A stretch of 64,000 nucleotides of DNA. Source: Carposina sasakii. Taxonomy: Eukaryota > Arthropoda > Insecta > Lepidoptera > Carposinidae. Both the position numbers and the translations under genes were made by a program. Each line of letters starts with the position of its first letter. Position 1 is the first letter of the stretch. This document shows, in pieces, positions 31,851 through 44,074 of the stretch. The stretch spans positions 930,001-994,000 of the forward strand of contig CP053171.1 in NCBI GenBank assembly GCA_014607495.2, read 5' to 3'. The notes below the pieces were generated by a model. That model was not told the origin of the DNA. It was given only the letters and a program-made list of their open reading frames with translations, and searched no databases.

Positions 31851-32071
31851 TTACACTGTTATTTAAGCAACATATAATTACACTCCTTCTTCCTGCCCTG
31901 TTCCTAATCTTTTGGGGTCGGTGCAATATGTAGGTACTTTTTTTTTCATTCATCCCTATTATCCGTCATCTCGTTATTTTCATGTCTACCTCTTCCTCTA
32001 TAACCATCTTACTTCAGACACCGCTTAATGGAACATATAATTTCACGACTTAACACAACTATCTTCATCTT

Positions 32072-32125
32072 CATAAGCCTGTTGCAGTCCACTACTGGAC
32101 GTAGGCCTCCCCCTGCCATAGGAGG
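32072..32125 (+). repeat. Repeat family B head fragment
   Basis: AGCCTGTTGCAGTCCACTAC then TGGACGTAGGCCTCCCCCTG. Confidence 0.65.
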
Positions 32126-32162
32126 ATTTTGTTACTAAAAGTTCCACTATCTGTTTTTTGGC

Positions 32163-32480
32163 GGCTCCATCATCAGACCCTCGTTTCCTCTATATTACGT
32201 GTAGCTGACCAAAATTCTCTATGAAAATCTAAAAACGGACTACTCGTGCCTATTATATTTGAGGATATCCCTAGATTCCTTAGAGATTCCATCATCAGAT
32301 GTTATGTTTTATATGTAGGTGATCAAAACGCTCAGTAAAAGTATAAAAACAGACTACATGTGCCTACAATATTTGAGGATTGCCCTCGATTTCTCCAAGG
32401 TCCCATAATCAGATCCTGATGTGGTGAATATGGGACCAACTTGGAAGCATACCATGACAAACTATAAAAAAATGACATCG
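32163..32480 (+). repeat. Tandem repeat, about 2.3 units of 115-122 bp
   Basis: Units start near 32163, 32285 and 32399 with CATCATCAGA-type motifs and share AAAACGGACTAC / AAAACAGACTAC, GTGCCTA..ATATTTGAGGAT and CCCT(A/C)GATT. The units differ at many positions, so the array is old. Confidence 0.7.
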
Positions 32481-32662
32481 GTTCATAAATGACGGAGTTC
32501 TGAGGTAACACACATAAAAAAAGACATACAGACGAATTGATAACCTCTCTTTTTTGAAGTCAGTTGAAAAGGCCAGTCACCATTTCTAGCAAAGACGACT
32601 TTAGAGATCTCGGTTTGGAATTAGGTGAATGAATATGTTGTGAAGAAGACTTGGTCTGAGAT

Positions 32663-32735
32663 GTAGGGTGTAACAGAAAATTACTATGTAAATAGCCCAC
32701 TTTGAACCTATTTCCAAAAAGTAACAATCAAAATA
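32663..32735 (+). repeat. M2 MITE fragment
   Basis: GTAGGGTGTAACAGAAA, AATAGCCCACTTTGAACCTA. The left half only is present. Confidence 0.55.
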
Positions 32736-33061
32736 CTAATAATATATCTACTAGACTTGGTCTGAGTGGAAAGGTTCCTTTTAGTTGGCTATTTAGAAGC
32801 TTTTGTTTGGGTTGACTCGATACAACAGGGTTTTGTAATCAGTTGTTGCTGTGATCAAGTTTTAAAGCGAAGAAGCTATAGTAAATACGCCCAAGCTATA
32901 AGATGTTGTAGACGGAATTTCTATTTCTATCTTTGTTAATTAAATAAGTATAACATAAATACAAATAGTTTTGTCTGGCGCATTATATGACGTCATCATT
33001 ATATGGGTACCACAACCGCAGTATTCCTCTTATCTTTTAGATAATTATACTGCGTCATACC

Positions 33062-33330
33062 TTAGTGCCCAGCCGCATGGTGCCGGCAGAGTAGAGTTTG
33101 TACCACCTCGTGCCTGCCTGTGGGTATCGTACGAGGCGATTAAGGGTGTCCGGGAGGTGGGCACAGCGCCTCCTGTGCTGACAACATAGAAAATATAAAT
33201 CAGACTGCGGTCACCACCTGCCCAGTTTGATGACCATGGGCAAAAACCCTCTTATGGCAGTAGCCTTGTGGCGTGCCCTACCTTACCTTGTGGAGGCTTA
33301 CGTCCAGCAGTAGACTGAAGACGAAGAAAA
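33062..33330 (-). repeat. Repeat family B, near-full inverted copy
   Basis: CATGGTGCCGGCAGAGTAGA, TCGTACGAGGCGATTAAGGG, CAAAAACCCTCTTATGGCAG and GTGGAGGCTTACGTCCAGCA. Confidence 0.8.
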
Positions 33331-34074
33331 GCAGGAGGTTGCTAGACTTGCTGCTGGAACAGTTTTAGTAACGATCCAGCAAGGAACGTCAATATGAAAT
33401 ATTCGTTTATTTTTCTATGTATTAGAACGGCTGAAATAGCCACAAAATATATAAGTAATAATCAAAAATAACACCAACTTGCATGCACATGTCAAAGCAA
33501 TAAAATTTATTGATGCATGATTTTTTTATTTAAGGCGAGGTACTAGTGGACAAGCGAAAAAACACCTTTCTCTAGAACAAATTGTTTTGGTATTTATAAC
33601 TATCTATCGATCTTGAAAATAATACTCAACATACTTAAAGATATTGTCTAAGGAATGTGCTAATTCGTTACACGATAGTGTATACTTTGCTCTATAAAAT
33701 CTACTATCTCAAAAAAAGCTCAATGTAAAATGTAAAACAAATAGTTTGATAATAAAATGTCTGACTTCCCGAACAATTTTTATATAGTAATATCCCCTTT
33801 TAATCACTACAGAGATGATTATTATAGTATATCTAATACTTTGCGAATGAAATGTTTTGAGAATATGATATTACACTCGCTCATAAGCCTATCAAAACAA
33901 ACTCCCATTCTTCTACTGATATGGTAATGTGGAATTACTGATTTTTGTATGCTGTGGCCTTTCGTACTATCCATCAAATTCACGCATGCGCAGTCGCTGA
34001 ATTGCATGGCCTTAAATGATAATGACTTAAAAATAAATATTTAACGAAAAGATAATTTAAAAAAAAAAGTTGCC
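33331..34074. other. Intergenic, no feature recognised
   Basis: AT-rich. A short minus frame at 33822-34007 has no known domain. Confidence 0.4.
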
Positions 34075-34345
34075 CAAAAAAAGTTCAAAAACCTGATCAA
34101 CCTTAATGGAGAGTCACAAGTGATCCAAAAAACAGTAGGTAATGTATCACAAAATAACCAATAAGCCCATTTAACTAGTCAGAGGATCGCCCGATACAAT
34201 TGGCGCGGAAAGCAAACATTGCGGATAATCAAATTAAAAATACATTTCCTGCAAATAATAACACTGTCGTATAACTTAAAACAATTGTACTTGTTTAGTA
34301 TTTCAGTATTTGCCTGGCTGTCACACACATCCTGTATATAATGTA
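34075..34345 (+). repeat. Repeat family Q, copy 1
   Basis: GTTCAAAAACCTGATCAACC, GAGAGTCACAAGTGATCCAA, CCAATAAGCCCATTTAACTA, TTTGCCTGGCTGTCAC and CCTGTATATA. The same string of blocks occurs at 52945-53198 with few differences. Confidence 0.75.
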
Positions 34346-34548
34346 GTTTACCATACATTCGGGCGAAACGCCTACTAAAATAATATTATTTTAGAAAGGG
34401 GTCGATTGCCACGTTCGTGCTAATCGACTGCTAAGCTAAACAAAAAATCAAATCAAACGCGTTTATTTATGGATCACAGGTGTAAAATTTTGATCTTAAA
34501 AATGTTAAAACTTTATTTATTACTTTACTGGGAGGGGATTATATACCT

Positions 34549-34944
34549 ATATACAGGATGTTATTTGGTCGTCAACGTTCCTGAATACTACGGAATCTCC
34601 CCATCATCACGATCATTTTTCTCAATGGAAGCATACCTGGAAGGTGACTGGTTCCCAAGATATTAGGGTCCAAAGTTGAGTGAATAGACTGCGTTTTTTG
34701 CATAAATGCACATAGACGCGTGTTATAACATTTTTTCACGAAAAATAATTTAAATCTGGCTATAAGAAAACTAACACAAACACTGGATACTATAAATTTC
34801 ACCAGATCAAGTAATTACTTTTTTTTTACAGAATAATTAATATCGTTTCCCAGCAATTTTCTTGGCATAAACTTACTTTATTTGATGTATAGAGTACGTA
34901 GGTACCCTTCGTAAAGGGTGGCAACGAAAAAACATCCTGTATAG
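34549..34944 (-). mobile_element. M1 MITE, full-length inverted copy
   Basis: TATATACAGGATGTTATTTG, GTCGTCAACGTTCCTGAATA to GGCAACGAAAAAACATCCTG. All internal landmarks are in inverse order. Confidence 0.85.
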
Positions 34945-35199
34945 ATTAACCGTTTACTATTTACAAGAGCGATTCCAAAATACGAACAGAAAAACTATTA
35001 AAGACGCTCCATTGCGCTTCATATTTAATAGCATGTGATAACACCTTGGAAAATGCTTTTTTCATGCTTTAAAAAATCGAATTAAATGTAATTTATATTA
35101 ATTTGTCACCCACCCATTCTGCGCCAGGATAAAGCCGGAAAAGTCAATAGAAAAAAGGTAGCCTAATAATACTATTGAACCCTATCCAACTAGGTAGCA

Positions 35200-35325
35200 A
35201 CTAGGTAGCAACTTGTCACTGATCATTTAAAGGTACATCTATCCCCGCTATGCTTAATATGGACTTGTGATCTCCTTTATAATCTTGCACTTCTAGCTAC
35301 CCCAAACTAGCCGTATGTATGTAAC
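35200..35325 (+). repeat. Repeat family A, partial copy
   Basis: AGCAACTTGTCACTGATCAT, CCCCGCTATGCTTAATATGG, ATCTCCTTTATAATCTTGCA and AGCCGTATGTATG. Confidence 0.6.
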
Positions 35326-35489
35326 CTTATCTAAAAATATAACACGTAAAAATACTAAAATCCCTTAATCAGCTGACAGACAGACATTTTGATTTATCAC
35401 TCATAATATGCCTTATCTATAAATCCTATGCAAATCGCTATTGATACACTAATCTCTGTTTATAGTATAAACACAGCAGATCTATGTCT

Positions 35490-35625
35490 ACCCCTCATTC
35501 GGGTGTGAGACCGTGTGTCAGACACACGCGCGGTAGACCGCGCGTTCGCTAATAAAGTGGAATACAGCCAAAAACACTATTTTCGGACTTGCGTTTCGCA
35601 TTGCACGTGGTGAGTGCGTGTTTTT
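35490..35625 (+). repeat. Two adjacent palindromes with AATAAA, LTR-like
   Basis: GTGTGTCAGACACAC is directly followed by GCGCGGTAGACCGCGC, then TTCGCTAATAAAGTGGAATA, and CACGTG|GTGAGTGCGT further on. Stem-loops before a poly(A) signal and a donor-like site resemble the end of an LTR and its leader. No second LTR or gag/pol is seen, so at most this is a solo-LTR fragment. Confidence 0.3.
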
Positions 35626-35782
35626 GTTTATTCTGTGTTTTGGGGGTGATTTATGTGCCTGGAAAAATTTGGGAAAAAGGCATTAGTGTCCAAAACTTTT
35701 TTAAGAATTCGGGATAGTAGAGCAATCATTTCCCTTTTTTGCGTTTTTTTATTTACCAACAGATTTTTTAGGTGAGCTATTT

Positions 35783-36035
35783 CCCATGCCCAATGGTTAA
35801 GACGTGCGTCTTTCAGTCGGGACGCGTGAGTTCGATACCAGGCACCGGCCTGTACCACTGAATTTATTTCATGTACGGATTTTAAAAAAAAATTGTCACT
35901 TTGCTATACTCGTACCCGAGAAGGGTTGGCGTCAGGCAGGCAGCCGGCCGTAAAAACAAATGCCAAAACTTTGGTAACGTGAGTTTCGAAAGAAACCATA
36001 TTGCGCCGACACCATAATAATAGGATAAGGGCAGG
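35783..36035 (+). mobile_element. T SINE copy
   Basis: CCAATGGTTAAGACGTGCGT, GTGAGTTCGATACCAGGCAC, CGAGAAGGGTTGGCGTCAGG, CAAATGCCAAAACTTTGG, GAGTTTCGAAAGAAACCATA, GGCAGGAAGATGATGA. The A-box half of the head is more decayed than at 22352. Confidence 0.75.
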
Positions 36036-36817
36036 AAGATGATGAATTGGCTCTACTACCTATTTAAGTTTCGAATGTAAAAAAAAACCGATTCAGAGAT
36101 TTAAATTATCCCATATAAAATTTCCTACCAATGGTTCTTATATCAGTAAACATACATAATACAATAAATACATAATACCTACAACGCACCAACCATAATA
36201 AAATCAATGAAATGTTATAAACAAAACGTAAAAACTTTAGTTCCGAATAAAATGTCTATCCTTGACTGATATGAAATTTACGAGTTAACGCAAAGTGATT
36301 TTTGTAATTTTCTCTCGCAAACATTTTTTTATATGGAAATAGTAATAAGTTTATAAATGCCCCTTTTATTTCGTTAAACTTTCGATAAAAAATGTAGAAA
36401 TTCAGCCTCGACAGTTAAGTTTAAAAAAAAAAAAAAATCAACAGTTTTATTTCGGTGAATAGAAAAAATGTTATGTATAAATATTTTACATACATACATA
36501 TATAATAATCACGCCTCTTTCCAATTAGGCAGAGATCAAAAAATATGTATGAAAGAATAAAATGACCTCCATGCAGAACCCTTGCTACGATCCTGACACA
36601 TCTTAACGCCCATCTACTTTTGATATTCTTCATTTTGCACGCTTCGGTTTAAACAGGGTCAAGACTGCTTCACACGGACCTGACCTTTCTTTAGAATTTC
36701 ACCAATTTGATCGGTGTATAAATATTTTATTTGCTCAAAACGTAAACAAAAGTGAATATTTTGATCGAAGACTCGTTTATTCAAAAATAGAAATAAACTT
36801 AATCCTATATATAAAAA
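36036..36817. other. Intergenic, no feature recognised
   Basis: AT-rich, with poly(A) at 36425 and ATACATACATAC at 36490. Confidence 0.4.
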
Positions 36818-37412
36818 AGCCGACAAGTGCGAGTTGAACTCGCGTGAAGAGGGTTCCGTACGATGTTACCTATCATGTTTTTTTAAATCTGACAAAAAGT
36901 TGGTACGCACAATATTGAGTGATTTACCATGTTATTTTAATATCATGGACTTCTTATAGGTTTTCCTATAATCTATAAGGAGAAAACTAATTTCTGTATT
37001 TTTTTCAAAATTTTAGGTTCAGTAGTTTCGGAGATAAGGGGGGGGGGGAATGGTCAATTTTCGTCTATTTTCTTGAATAACTTGGAAACTATTTATTTTA
37101 AAATTACAAAAAATACATTAAGATCTTCTCAACAAGACCTTTCATTTGATATGCCACACGATGCAGTTTTCAGATTTTTTTTTTTAATTTTCCCCTTCCC
37201 CCCCAAAAATGACCCCCCATATACAGATTTCATCTGCTCACGTCACACCTCTGTGTTTGGGTCACAGGAATTGATATGTGTACCAAATTTCAACTTAATC
37301 GGTCTAATAGATTCGGAAATAATTGACTGTAAGCGACGGACGGACAGACACACGAGTGATCCTATAAGGGTTCCGTTTTTGTATTCAGACGTACGGAACC
37401 CTAAAACTACAT
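36818..37412 (+). repeat. Repeat family G, long copy
   Basis: Starts AAAAGCCGACAAGTGCGAGT then TGAACTCGCG and GGGTTCCGTACGATG. It ends GACGGACGGACAGACACACG then CCTATAAGGGTTCCGTTTTT and CGTACGGAACCCTAAA. GGTTCCGTACG / CGTACGGAACC are inverted ends. The inverse copy is at 46468-46905; a head fragment lies at 39210-39260. Poly-G and poly-C tracts occur at 37039 and 37197. Confidence 0.75.
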
Positions 37413-38206
37413 GCTCCTGTAGACCTTGAACCTCTTCTTACTTTTTTTTTCTTTCTTTCTCTCGTGCGGAAAAATAGGCATATACTTGATACATATATGT
37501 CTGCTATTTTGTTTTTCTTTTCTTAGAAATGACACTATTATTATTATCTGTATGTAAATTATTTTTGCAGTGATGTTCTTGAAGGTCTGTGATATAATTG
37601 TTAGTGTTGGGCAGCTATGCCTAGGTATATTGCTGTTATCGGACATTGGCAGTTGGTCTTTTTATTCAAGTGTCTTATATTAGGTATATGTTCACACCTA
37701 CCTCTTTAATATTAAATATTTATACGTGGAGATTTGTAATTGGCATAGTATATAGGGATATTCTTTAAGTTATTGATACTATACTGCTGTAAATCTTCCC
37801 TAAGAGTAAATAAATAAATAGTAGGTATTTTCTTTCATAAATGAAAAATTAACCCTAATTTTATTGTTTCCGTTATATCATAGAATCTTACTTAACACGC
37901 TCCAGACAACGTTATTTTTTTAACCAGATATCTTTTATCAGTATGACAGAGAAAAAAATCAAATAAAAAAAAGGTTTTTAAAGTATATCTTTCAAGTTAT
38001 TAAGTCAAACTAAATCCAAAAAGCAGAGCCAGGTTCGTTGACCCTTTAACCAACCGGTTAAATGACTTTATTAGTAAATAAAATTATATTTGTCTATCTA
38101 ATGAAAGTTCTACAATGCAGGAGAAACACCGTTTGTTTTTATTCTATGGTAATTAGAATGAAAAAGAATGTGTGCAAGTGTCGATAGTAAAAATATAATC
38201 TAGACT
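37413..38206. other. Intergenic, no feature recognised
   Basis: AT-rich sequence. Confidence 0.4.
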
Positions 38207-38510
38207 AGTGGACGCCCGCGACTCCGTCCGCGTGGACTACAGAAAAAACAAAATGTCGAAATTATCCGAGATAAAAACATTTTCCCGGGATAAAATATGT
38301 TAAGCCTATATGTTAAGTGGGACCTGTCACAATATATTCGTGAAAACTGCATCGAAATCGGTTCAGCCGTTTCTGAGATTAGCGTGCACAAACTAATCAT
38401 TGTTTTGGGTACTATTGCGTTGATAAAGGTCTCCTATAATATTTTTTCTCATATATCTTCCATGTACAGACTGCGACCCGTTACATTTTTATTATATGTA
38501 TAGATTTAAA
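38207..38510 (+). repeat. Repeat family K, copy
   Basis: ACTAGTGGACGCCCGCGACT, CGTCCGCGTGGACTACAG, TTATCCGAGATAAAAACATT, TTAAGTGGGACCTGTCACAA, GCATCGAAATCGGTTCAGCC and TTTTATTATATGTATAGAT. The complete K order is visible. Confidence 0.8.
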
Positions 38511-38579
38511 TATTTTTGCTAACTGATCTAGTACATTATACCAAAATAAATAGTCAAAATTTTTACTTGGTTCATACGC

Positions 38580-38868
38580 AATTGAAAATAACCCACTATA
38601 GGTGTGTCCGCAATTTGACCCGAAATCGTATGAACATTCCTGATTTGTTTAGTGATTCTTCATGCTATATATTTGAAAAAATAAACATGTGAAGTCCTCA
38701 TAATATTCGCTTAACATACTTCTACTATACCCTCAAAATTGGTCAAAATTGGCACCATGTGGTTCTATCGGCCCTTGGTGCTCTGTCTACCCCGTAAGGG
38801 ATAAAGGCGTGATTATATGTATGCTTGTATACTCCTTTTGTTACACCCTTTAGATAGGTACTTAATAA
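38580..38868 (-). mobile_element. M2 MITE interrupted by M3
   Basis: ATTTGACCCGAAATCGTA and TTCGCTTAACATACTTCTAC precede an M3 segment (38708-38830), after which ACTCCTTTTGTTACACCC restores the M2 end. Confidence 0.65.
38708..38830 (-). repeat. M3 repeat nested in M2
   Basis: CTATACCCTCAAAATTGGTC, GGCACCATGTGGTTCTATCG, GCCCTTGGTGCTCTGTCTAC, CGTAAGGGATAAAGGCGTGA. Confidence 0.75.
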
Positions 38869-39129
38869 CTTAAGTATCATGATCAGAATCTTTTTAACAC
38901 CTGTATTAATGAAATAAGTTTTGGTCCATATTTTGTTGTTAAAAAAAAAACTAAATGTACGTAGTAGGTACATAGGTTATTCTGCAGTTAAGTATACCAT
39001 AAGAATTATTTTGTAAACAAAGTTGTAAATTAAAAGATCTAAAACCGTATCAGGTAATGTCCTATCTAAAAATAAACTGTTTTATAAATAACTCTTTGCG
39101 TACAACCGCCTTATACGTAATTTTATTAT

Positions 39130-39180
39130 GCTATGACATTACCGGGAATCGAACCCACTAACTGGAGAGACCGGTTGTTC
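39130..39180 (-). repeat. tRNA-like B-box fragment
   Basis: The reverse complement carries GGTTCGATTCCCGGTAATG, a consensus T-arm, but no matching acceptor stem or A box. This is a SINE or tRNA relic. Confidence 0.4.
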
Positions 39181-39209
39181 TCAATTGTACTCTTAATCTT
39201 CGCCTTTGA

Positions 39210-39260
39210 ATTAAAAACCGGTCAAGTGCGAGTCAGACTCGCGCAAGAAGGGTTCTGCCC
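39210..39260 (+). repeat. Repeat family G head fragment
   Basis: AAAACCGGTCAAGTGCGAGT then CAGACTCGCGCAAGAAGGGT. Confidence 0.65.
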
Positions 39261-39397
39261 TCATATTACGTAAGCAAAATCATTGCTAGAGATTTTTTTA
39301 CAATATACGCTGATCGCTTATGAAATTCGTATCACGTGAAAGCGATCTCAATGGAATTTGTCATTTCTAAAGCAGAAGAATTATATATCTACCATTC

Positions 39398-39478
39398 TTC
39401 TTCTTCAGCCTATAAGCAGTCCACTGCTGGACGTAGGCCTCCCACAAGGCTGCTGCCATGGGGGTTTTTGCCCATAGG
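39398..39478 (+). repeat. Repeat family B head fragment
   Basis: TTCTTCTTCAGCCTATAAGC, AGTCCACTGCTGGACGTAGG and GCTGCCATGGGGGTTTTTGC. Confidence 0.7.
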
Positions 39479-40042
39479 TATAATTTTCTAGGCCTAATAT
39501 GTATCTAGGTATAATTTTCTTTAACACAAGAAAATTCATGAACATATAAAGAACTATTCTTATTACGTCCTTGAGAAAATAAAAATAAAAATCTTGGTAC
39601 GTGATGGAGTGCAGATAACCATCCCTCTTGAAAACTTTCTGTTTGAACCACATTTTGTAAACATCCGTTTGTTTACATTCAAAAATAACATATGCCTAAT
39701 TAAATGCGTAAAAAGTTGATGTTTTTATAAAATAGATAAACGTTTAAAGTTGCTTACGTGATGATTATCACATAGACAAACTCATATACAGGTTATAGAT
39801 CGATCCTTTTTAAGCATTACTGTTTATATTGAAATAAAACTACATTTTTCTTGATAATGCGTAGAGCAAACATTTTAACTTAACTCGTTTTTTTAACCGA
39901 TTAGGACTCCTTGCATATTTTCAGGTATTCTCTAATATACTTAGACGAAACAAACTAATAGAACAAATTTAAGCATGGTTTAATTTGACTGATATTTTAG
40001 ACTTTAATTTGACTGATATTTTCATATGCAGTTAAAAGTAAA
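39479..40042. other. Intergenic, no feature recognised
   Basis: AT-rich, with a small duplication of TTTAATTTGACTGATATTTT at about 39980-40025. Confidence 0.4.
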
Positions 40043-40487
40043 GGGGTATGTTAAGCGAAAAGCTACGTAAATAAGCCCACTAAAAGGAACCATACAATCT
40101 TGAAAAATTAAACATGTGATTATGACTCTATATACATATAATATATATAACTTTTATCCCTTACGGGGTAGGCAGAGCACCAAAGGGCCGATAGAACCAC
40201 ATGGTGCCACTTCTGACCAATTTTGAGGGTATAGTTGAGATGTACAAGTTCGGTTAGTAGTGACAGGTGGTCAGCCCATCGCCTACAAAACACCAAGACC
40301 GTCTTGTCCCTCTACTGACTTGTACAGTATACCCGGGAAGAGAAGCAGCTGTAGTATTATACGTTTTTTTTCTCTCCCAGAGCAGCATGGAAGAATATGA
40401 GTCTAAAATTTTGGAGTATTGAGTCTAAAGTTCTCTATATAATAGTGGGCTCTTCGCTTAATATACCCTTTCTGTTACACCTTGTAT
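40043..40487 (+). mobile_element. M2 MITE split by an M3 insertion
   Basis: GGGGTATGTTAAGCGAAAAG and AATAAGCCCACTAAAAGGAA at the left; ATAATAGTGGGCTCTTCGCT, ACCCTTTCTGTTACACC and TTGTATA at the right. M3 sequence fills 40130-40365. Confidence 0.8.
40130..40365 (+). repeat. M3 repeat, long copy
   Basis: TTTATCCCTTACGGGGTAGG, GGGCCGATAGAACCACATGG, GACCAATTTTGAGGGTATAG, GTTCGGTTAGTAGTGACAGG, CCCATCGCCTACAAAACACC, TCTACTGACTTGTACAGTAT. It is very close to 52240-52440. Confidence 0.85.
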
Positions 40488-40489
40488 AT

Positions 40490-41140
40490 TTTGGTGTTAA
40501 CTCTCGTTTAACAGAGACGAGCTTATTTCTGATAGAAATTTATTTTAATATAATAATATAAGTCTCAATACTACAAAATATTAATTGTTTTATGTGGAAA
40601 TGTAATAAGTTAATTTTTTAAAATTAATTTCTGAGTACTTATGTAAAATTTTGTTATTATATAGAAGTAGTAGATTATGCGGGTGCTAACATAATGTATG
40701 TTTCTATATTTGTTTAGATATATAATTAGAAAGATACGTTACATTTTACTTGAAATAACAAAAATAATAACCACCTATGTTATGTACGTAAATTGTTTCC
40801 GTGTAATTCCTGGACATAATCGAAGGTAGCGGAAATAGAAATTTAAATGATAACAACAGGATTTATTCTTACTATTAGTTTTTTCCTAGTAATATATGTA
40901 CTTACCTAATACAGGTATGAGTATTATTCAATTAATGATACTACTGATTTGGCACAAAGCCAGTTAGTTACGGATTTTGTGTATTCTGCGTAGCATGCGC
41001 TTTGCAGTTGAAAAATTTTCCAAAGATTCTATTTTTAGTGTAATTAGTGTAATGTACTACATTACTAATGTATTCTAACGTATAGTAATGCAATCTAAGT
41101 GTCAAGGACTGGAATTGTGAGGCACCGAGAAGTCTAATGG
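40490..41140. other. Intergenic, no feature recognised
   Basis: AT-rich sequence. Confidence 0.4.
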
Positions 41141-41200
41141 TGCATCGAAACTGTTAGTATGACATTAGCACTCTATGTTTACATCTTATTCCTCTATGCT
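41141..41200. repeat. Relic of the 70 bp MITE
   Basis: CATCGAAACTGTTAGTATGA, CATTAGCACTCTATG and CTTATTCCTCTATG match 18738-18790; the left TIR is missing. Confidence 0.65.
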
Positions 41201-41233
41201 TGTCTCAATGATTTAATCTTTAGATTAACTTTA

Positions 41234-41396
<163 letters not shown>

Positions 41397-41424
41397 TAAA
41401 CATAGCAGAGTCACGTGTAAAATA

Positions 41425-41550
41425 TAAGTGACAAGTTGCTAGCTCATCGCCTGAGGGAACGCCCGCATCCCTGAGTTCCTTAGTCGATTCTTATGATATG
41501 CACGAAAGGAGATGCAGCTGACGTATTCTAGAGAAGTCTCGAATATTTTT
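41425..41550 (-). repeat. Repeat family A, inverted
   Basis: GTGACAAGTTGCTAGCTCAT, CCCTGAGTTCCTTAGTCGAT and CACGAAAGGAGATGCAGCTG are the inverse of the A left half. Confidence 0.7.
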
Positions 41551-42024
41551 TTTAATCACATCTATCCTAATACAAAAGTATCTCCTATATTTTATTTCTT
41601 TAGCTCCCTAAGTGCAATGGAAAGCCAGATAAAATGTAATGAATAGGACTACTGCGACTTCGTCACCGTTAGAATCCTTATCAGGACCTGAACAACTATT
41701 TTCCTAAGACGGTATTTTCACTATTATCTGAAATCGGGCATATATGTTCATTAGCTGGGTTCTGATTTCCGAAAGGACCTTCAATTATTATTAAGCTTTC
41801 ATATGTTCATTTTCTAAGGACGTCATTTTAATTATTTTTTCATACATATTTTTTGGATATTTGTTTATTTGCACTAGGAACGGCGCACGCAACGGAATTC
41901 TCCAAATACATATGAATTCGAAATTGTACGTTTTTTTTTTTCTCTTATTCTTCGTTCCATTATTCGACTGCACTGTGATTTCCCGAAATTGACTGTATCC
42001 TAATCAGGAACGGTAACCTTCGGT

Positions 42025-42170
42025 GCAGTTTTCAGGAATATATTGTGACAGGTCCCACTTAACATATAGGCTACTTTTTATCCCGGGAAAATGTTTTTTC
42101 CCGGATAATTCGACATTTTTTTTTCTGTAGTCCACGCGGACGGAGTCGCGGGCGAGCTTTATAATATTAA
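42025..42170 (-). repeat. Repeat family K, inverted
   Basis: TTGTGACAGGTCCCACTTAA, CATATAGGCTACTTTTTATC, TAGTCCACGCGGACGGAGTC, GCGGGCGAGCTTTATAATAT. Confidence 0.8.
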
Positions 42171-42555
42171 TAAATATAATAAATACTTCCGCTTGATTAG
42201 CATATGAATTGTTGTTTATATTTATTGTTTTCTAGACTATAGGCAATGATCTAACGTTTCAATTCATGTCATCTGCGTGTTGTAGGTAAACTATACCTGT
42301 ACCCGATAGGTAGGTGTTATAACTGTCTATGTTTACTGCAATATTAATTGTGCTAAATGACTACGAGTACTACGTGTGTAAGAAACATGTTTTCTGTCAA
42401 TCTGATCGATCGCTTAGACTCCCATCCAGCTTGACATGTGTAATGTACAAGCTTTTTAAGAGATTTTTTTAAGAGATTTTTTTTATATCTCACATTTAAT
42501 CTACAATTGCTTTTAAGTAAGTATATAAAATTTCAAATCACTACTTATTATAAAA

Positions 42556-42760
42556 CTAGTGGACGCCCGCGACTCCGTCCGCGTAGACTGCAAAATAAAT
42601 AAAATGTCGATATTATCCGGGATAAAAATATTTTCTCGGGTTAAAAAGTAACCTATATGTTAAGTGGGACCTGTCACAACATATTCCTGAAAACTGCATC
42701 GAAATCGGTTCAGCCGTTTCTGAGATTAGCAATTTTATTATATGTATAGATAAACTTAAC
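42556..42760 (+). repeat. Repeat family K, copy
   Basis: ACTAGTGGACGCCCGCGACT, TATTATCCGGGATAAAAATA, TTAAGTGGGACCTGTCACAA, GAAATCGGTTCAGCCGTTTC, TTTTATTATATGTATAGAT. Only about 390 bp from the inverted copy at 42025. Confidence 0.8.
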
Positions 42761-42769
42761 TGCCAATTT

Positions 42770-44074
42770 CAATACGAGAGATCAAACAGAATCTTGGGTT
42801 TTTTATTTCTAATTTGTAATTTTCTATGAAAACAATCGAAGATTAAATCTGAGATATGCAAAAAATCTCTCAAGATCAGTTATAGAAATTTGCTGTTATC
42901 ACTGGCGGACTAAGACTTTTTGAGGCCCGGGGCGGTCTTTAATTTTAGGGCCCCCTGGCGCCCGCCCTCCAATTTTATAAACAAATGCAGATATGTCCGC
43001 CAGATATGTGTGATGCCGTCTCTTTCGGTTCGTAAACAAGAGGGAGATGTCAATAGAGATATCTGTCAGATAATTATATCGGGCAATCTGCCTATGATTG
43101 CGTTATTGAACAGAGGTCAATACGAGAGATCAAACACTGAATACAGCGAAAGAATAAAGTGGATTGCCTCAAATTACAAACTAATAAACATTTTATGATT
43201 TCTTTGTTTTTTTGTTTCTGAGGGTTTTATTATTATTTATTTGTAATTTGTAATTAGAAATCCTGGGAAGGATATCAACATTTCGATGCAAGTACATAAA
43301 GACTCTTAAACCTCTGGTTAGAATATGAACAAAGGTAACATACTCTCAATAACATTGAGTCAAGTTGCCAATCCGAGAAATTTGCTGTTATGCTACATTT
43401 TGTTTTAGAATTTTAGTAAGCTTGACCATTGATCAAACAACGGACGATGTTTATAGGTAGGTCGCAGTCTACTAACGGCCGATTTGGAAGCGCAGGATTC
43501 CTACTTTAGAATTACGAAATTGTACGTACGCAACACAAAATGATTACACCTACCCACCTATACATTAATATCGATTTATGTAATCTCTACTATTAGTATG
43601 GAAGAGCAGTCTAGATAACCTATAAATAGCACATACGCCCATATGCAAATGCATTCTTCCGGGCGTCTATCGTGCGTGACTAGCGCGCGTATTCTTAATG
43701 GTATTTGTCCCCTTAAGGGCACTCGAGTGAGGGAGCAGTTCTTATGTTCCTGGCATAAGAATTGTTTTAGAGCGGTTGAGTGTGATTGAATGTTTGAATG
43801 AACGATTGATGATATGGAAGTGTATGTGAATATCGCGCCAAATAGATAAGCCAATGTCTGTTTTAATTTACGAATTCCCGCGGAATTTAATTGAACTACA
43901 TAAAAGTAGATAGAATAGTGTCAAAGCTATAAAGGCACTAGCGCCAATGTCAATAGACGTGGTATAGCTACTTCCACGCTTTGGTTGTAAACGTAAATAT
44001 CTTCATTAGTGAGTTTTTTATTTAGAATTAGTTTCGCATTGCTCTTATGACTGTACCTATACTTAAAAACACGG
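42770..44074. other. Upstream region of the SLC5 gene, nothing firm
   Basis: A CCCGGGGCGG..GGGCCCCCTGGCG stretch at about 42925-42970 is GC-rich. Reading frames at 42920-43198 and 43576-43854 show no domain. Any promoter or non-coding first exon for the SLC5 gene could lie here or just downstream, but I see no decisive core promoter. Confidence 0.35.

Noticed and set aside
37073..37429. 118-codon open frame
   Set aside because: It lies inside a family G repeat; the peptide is low-complexity and without a domain.
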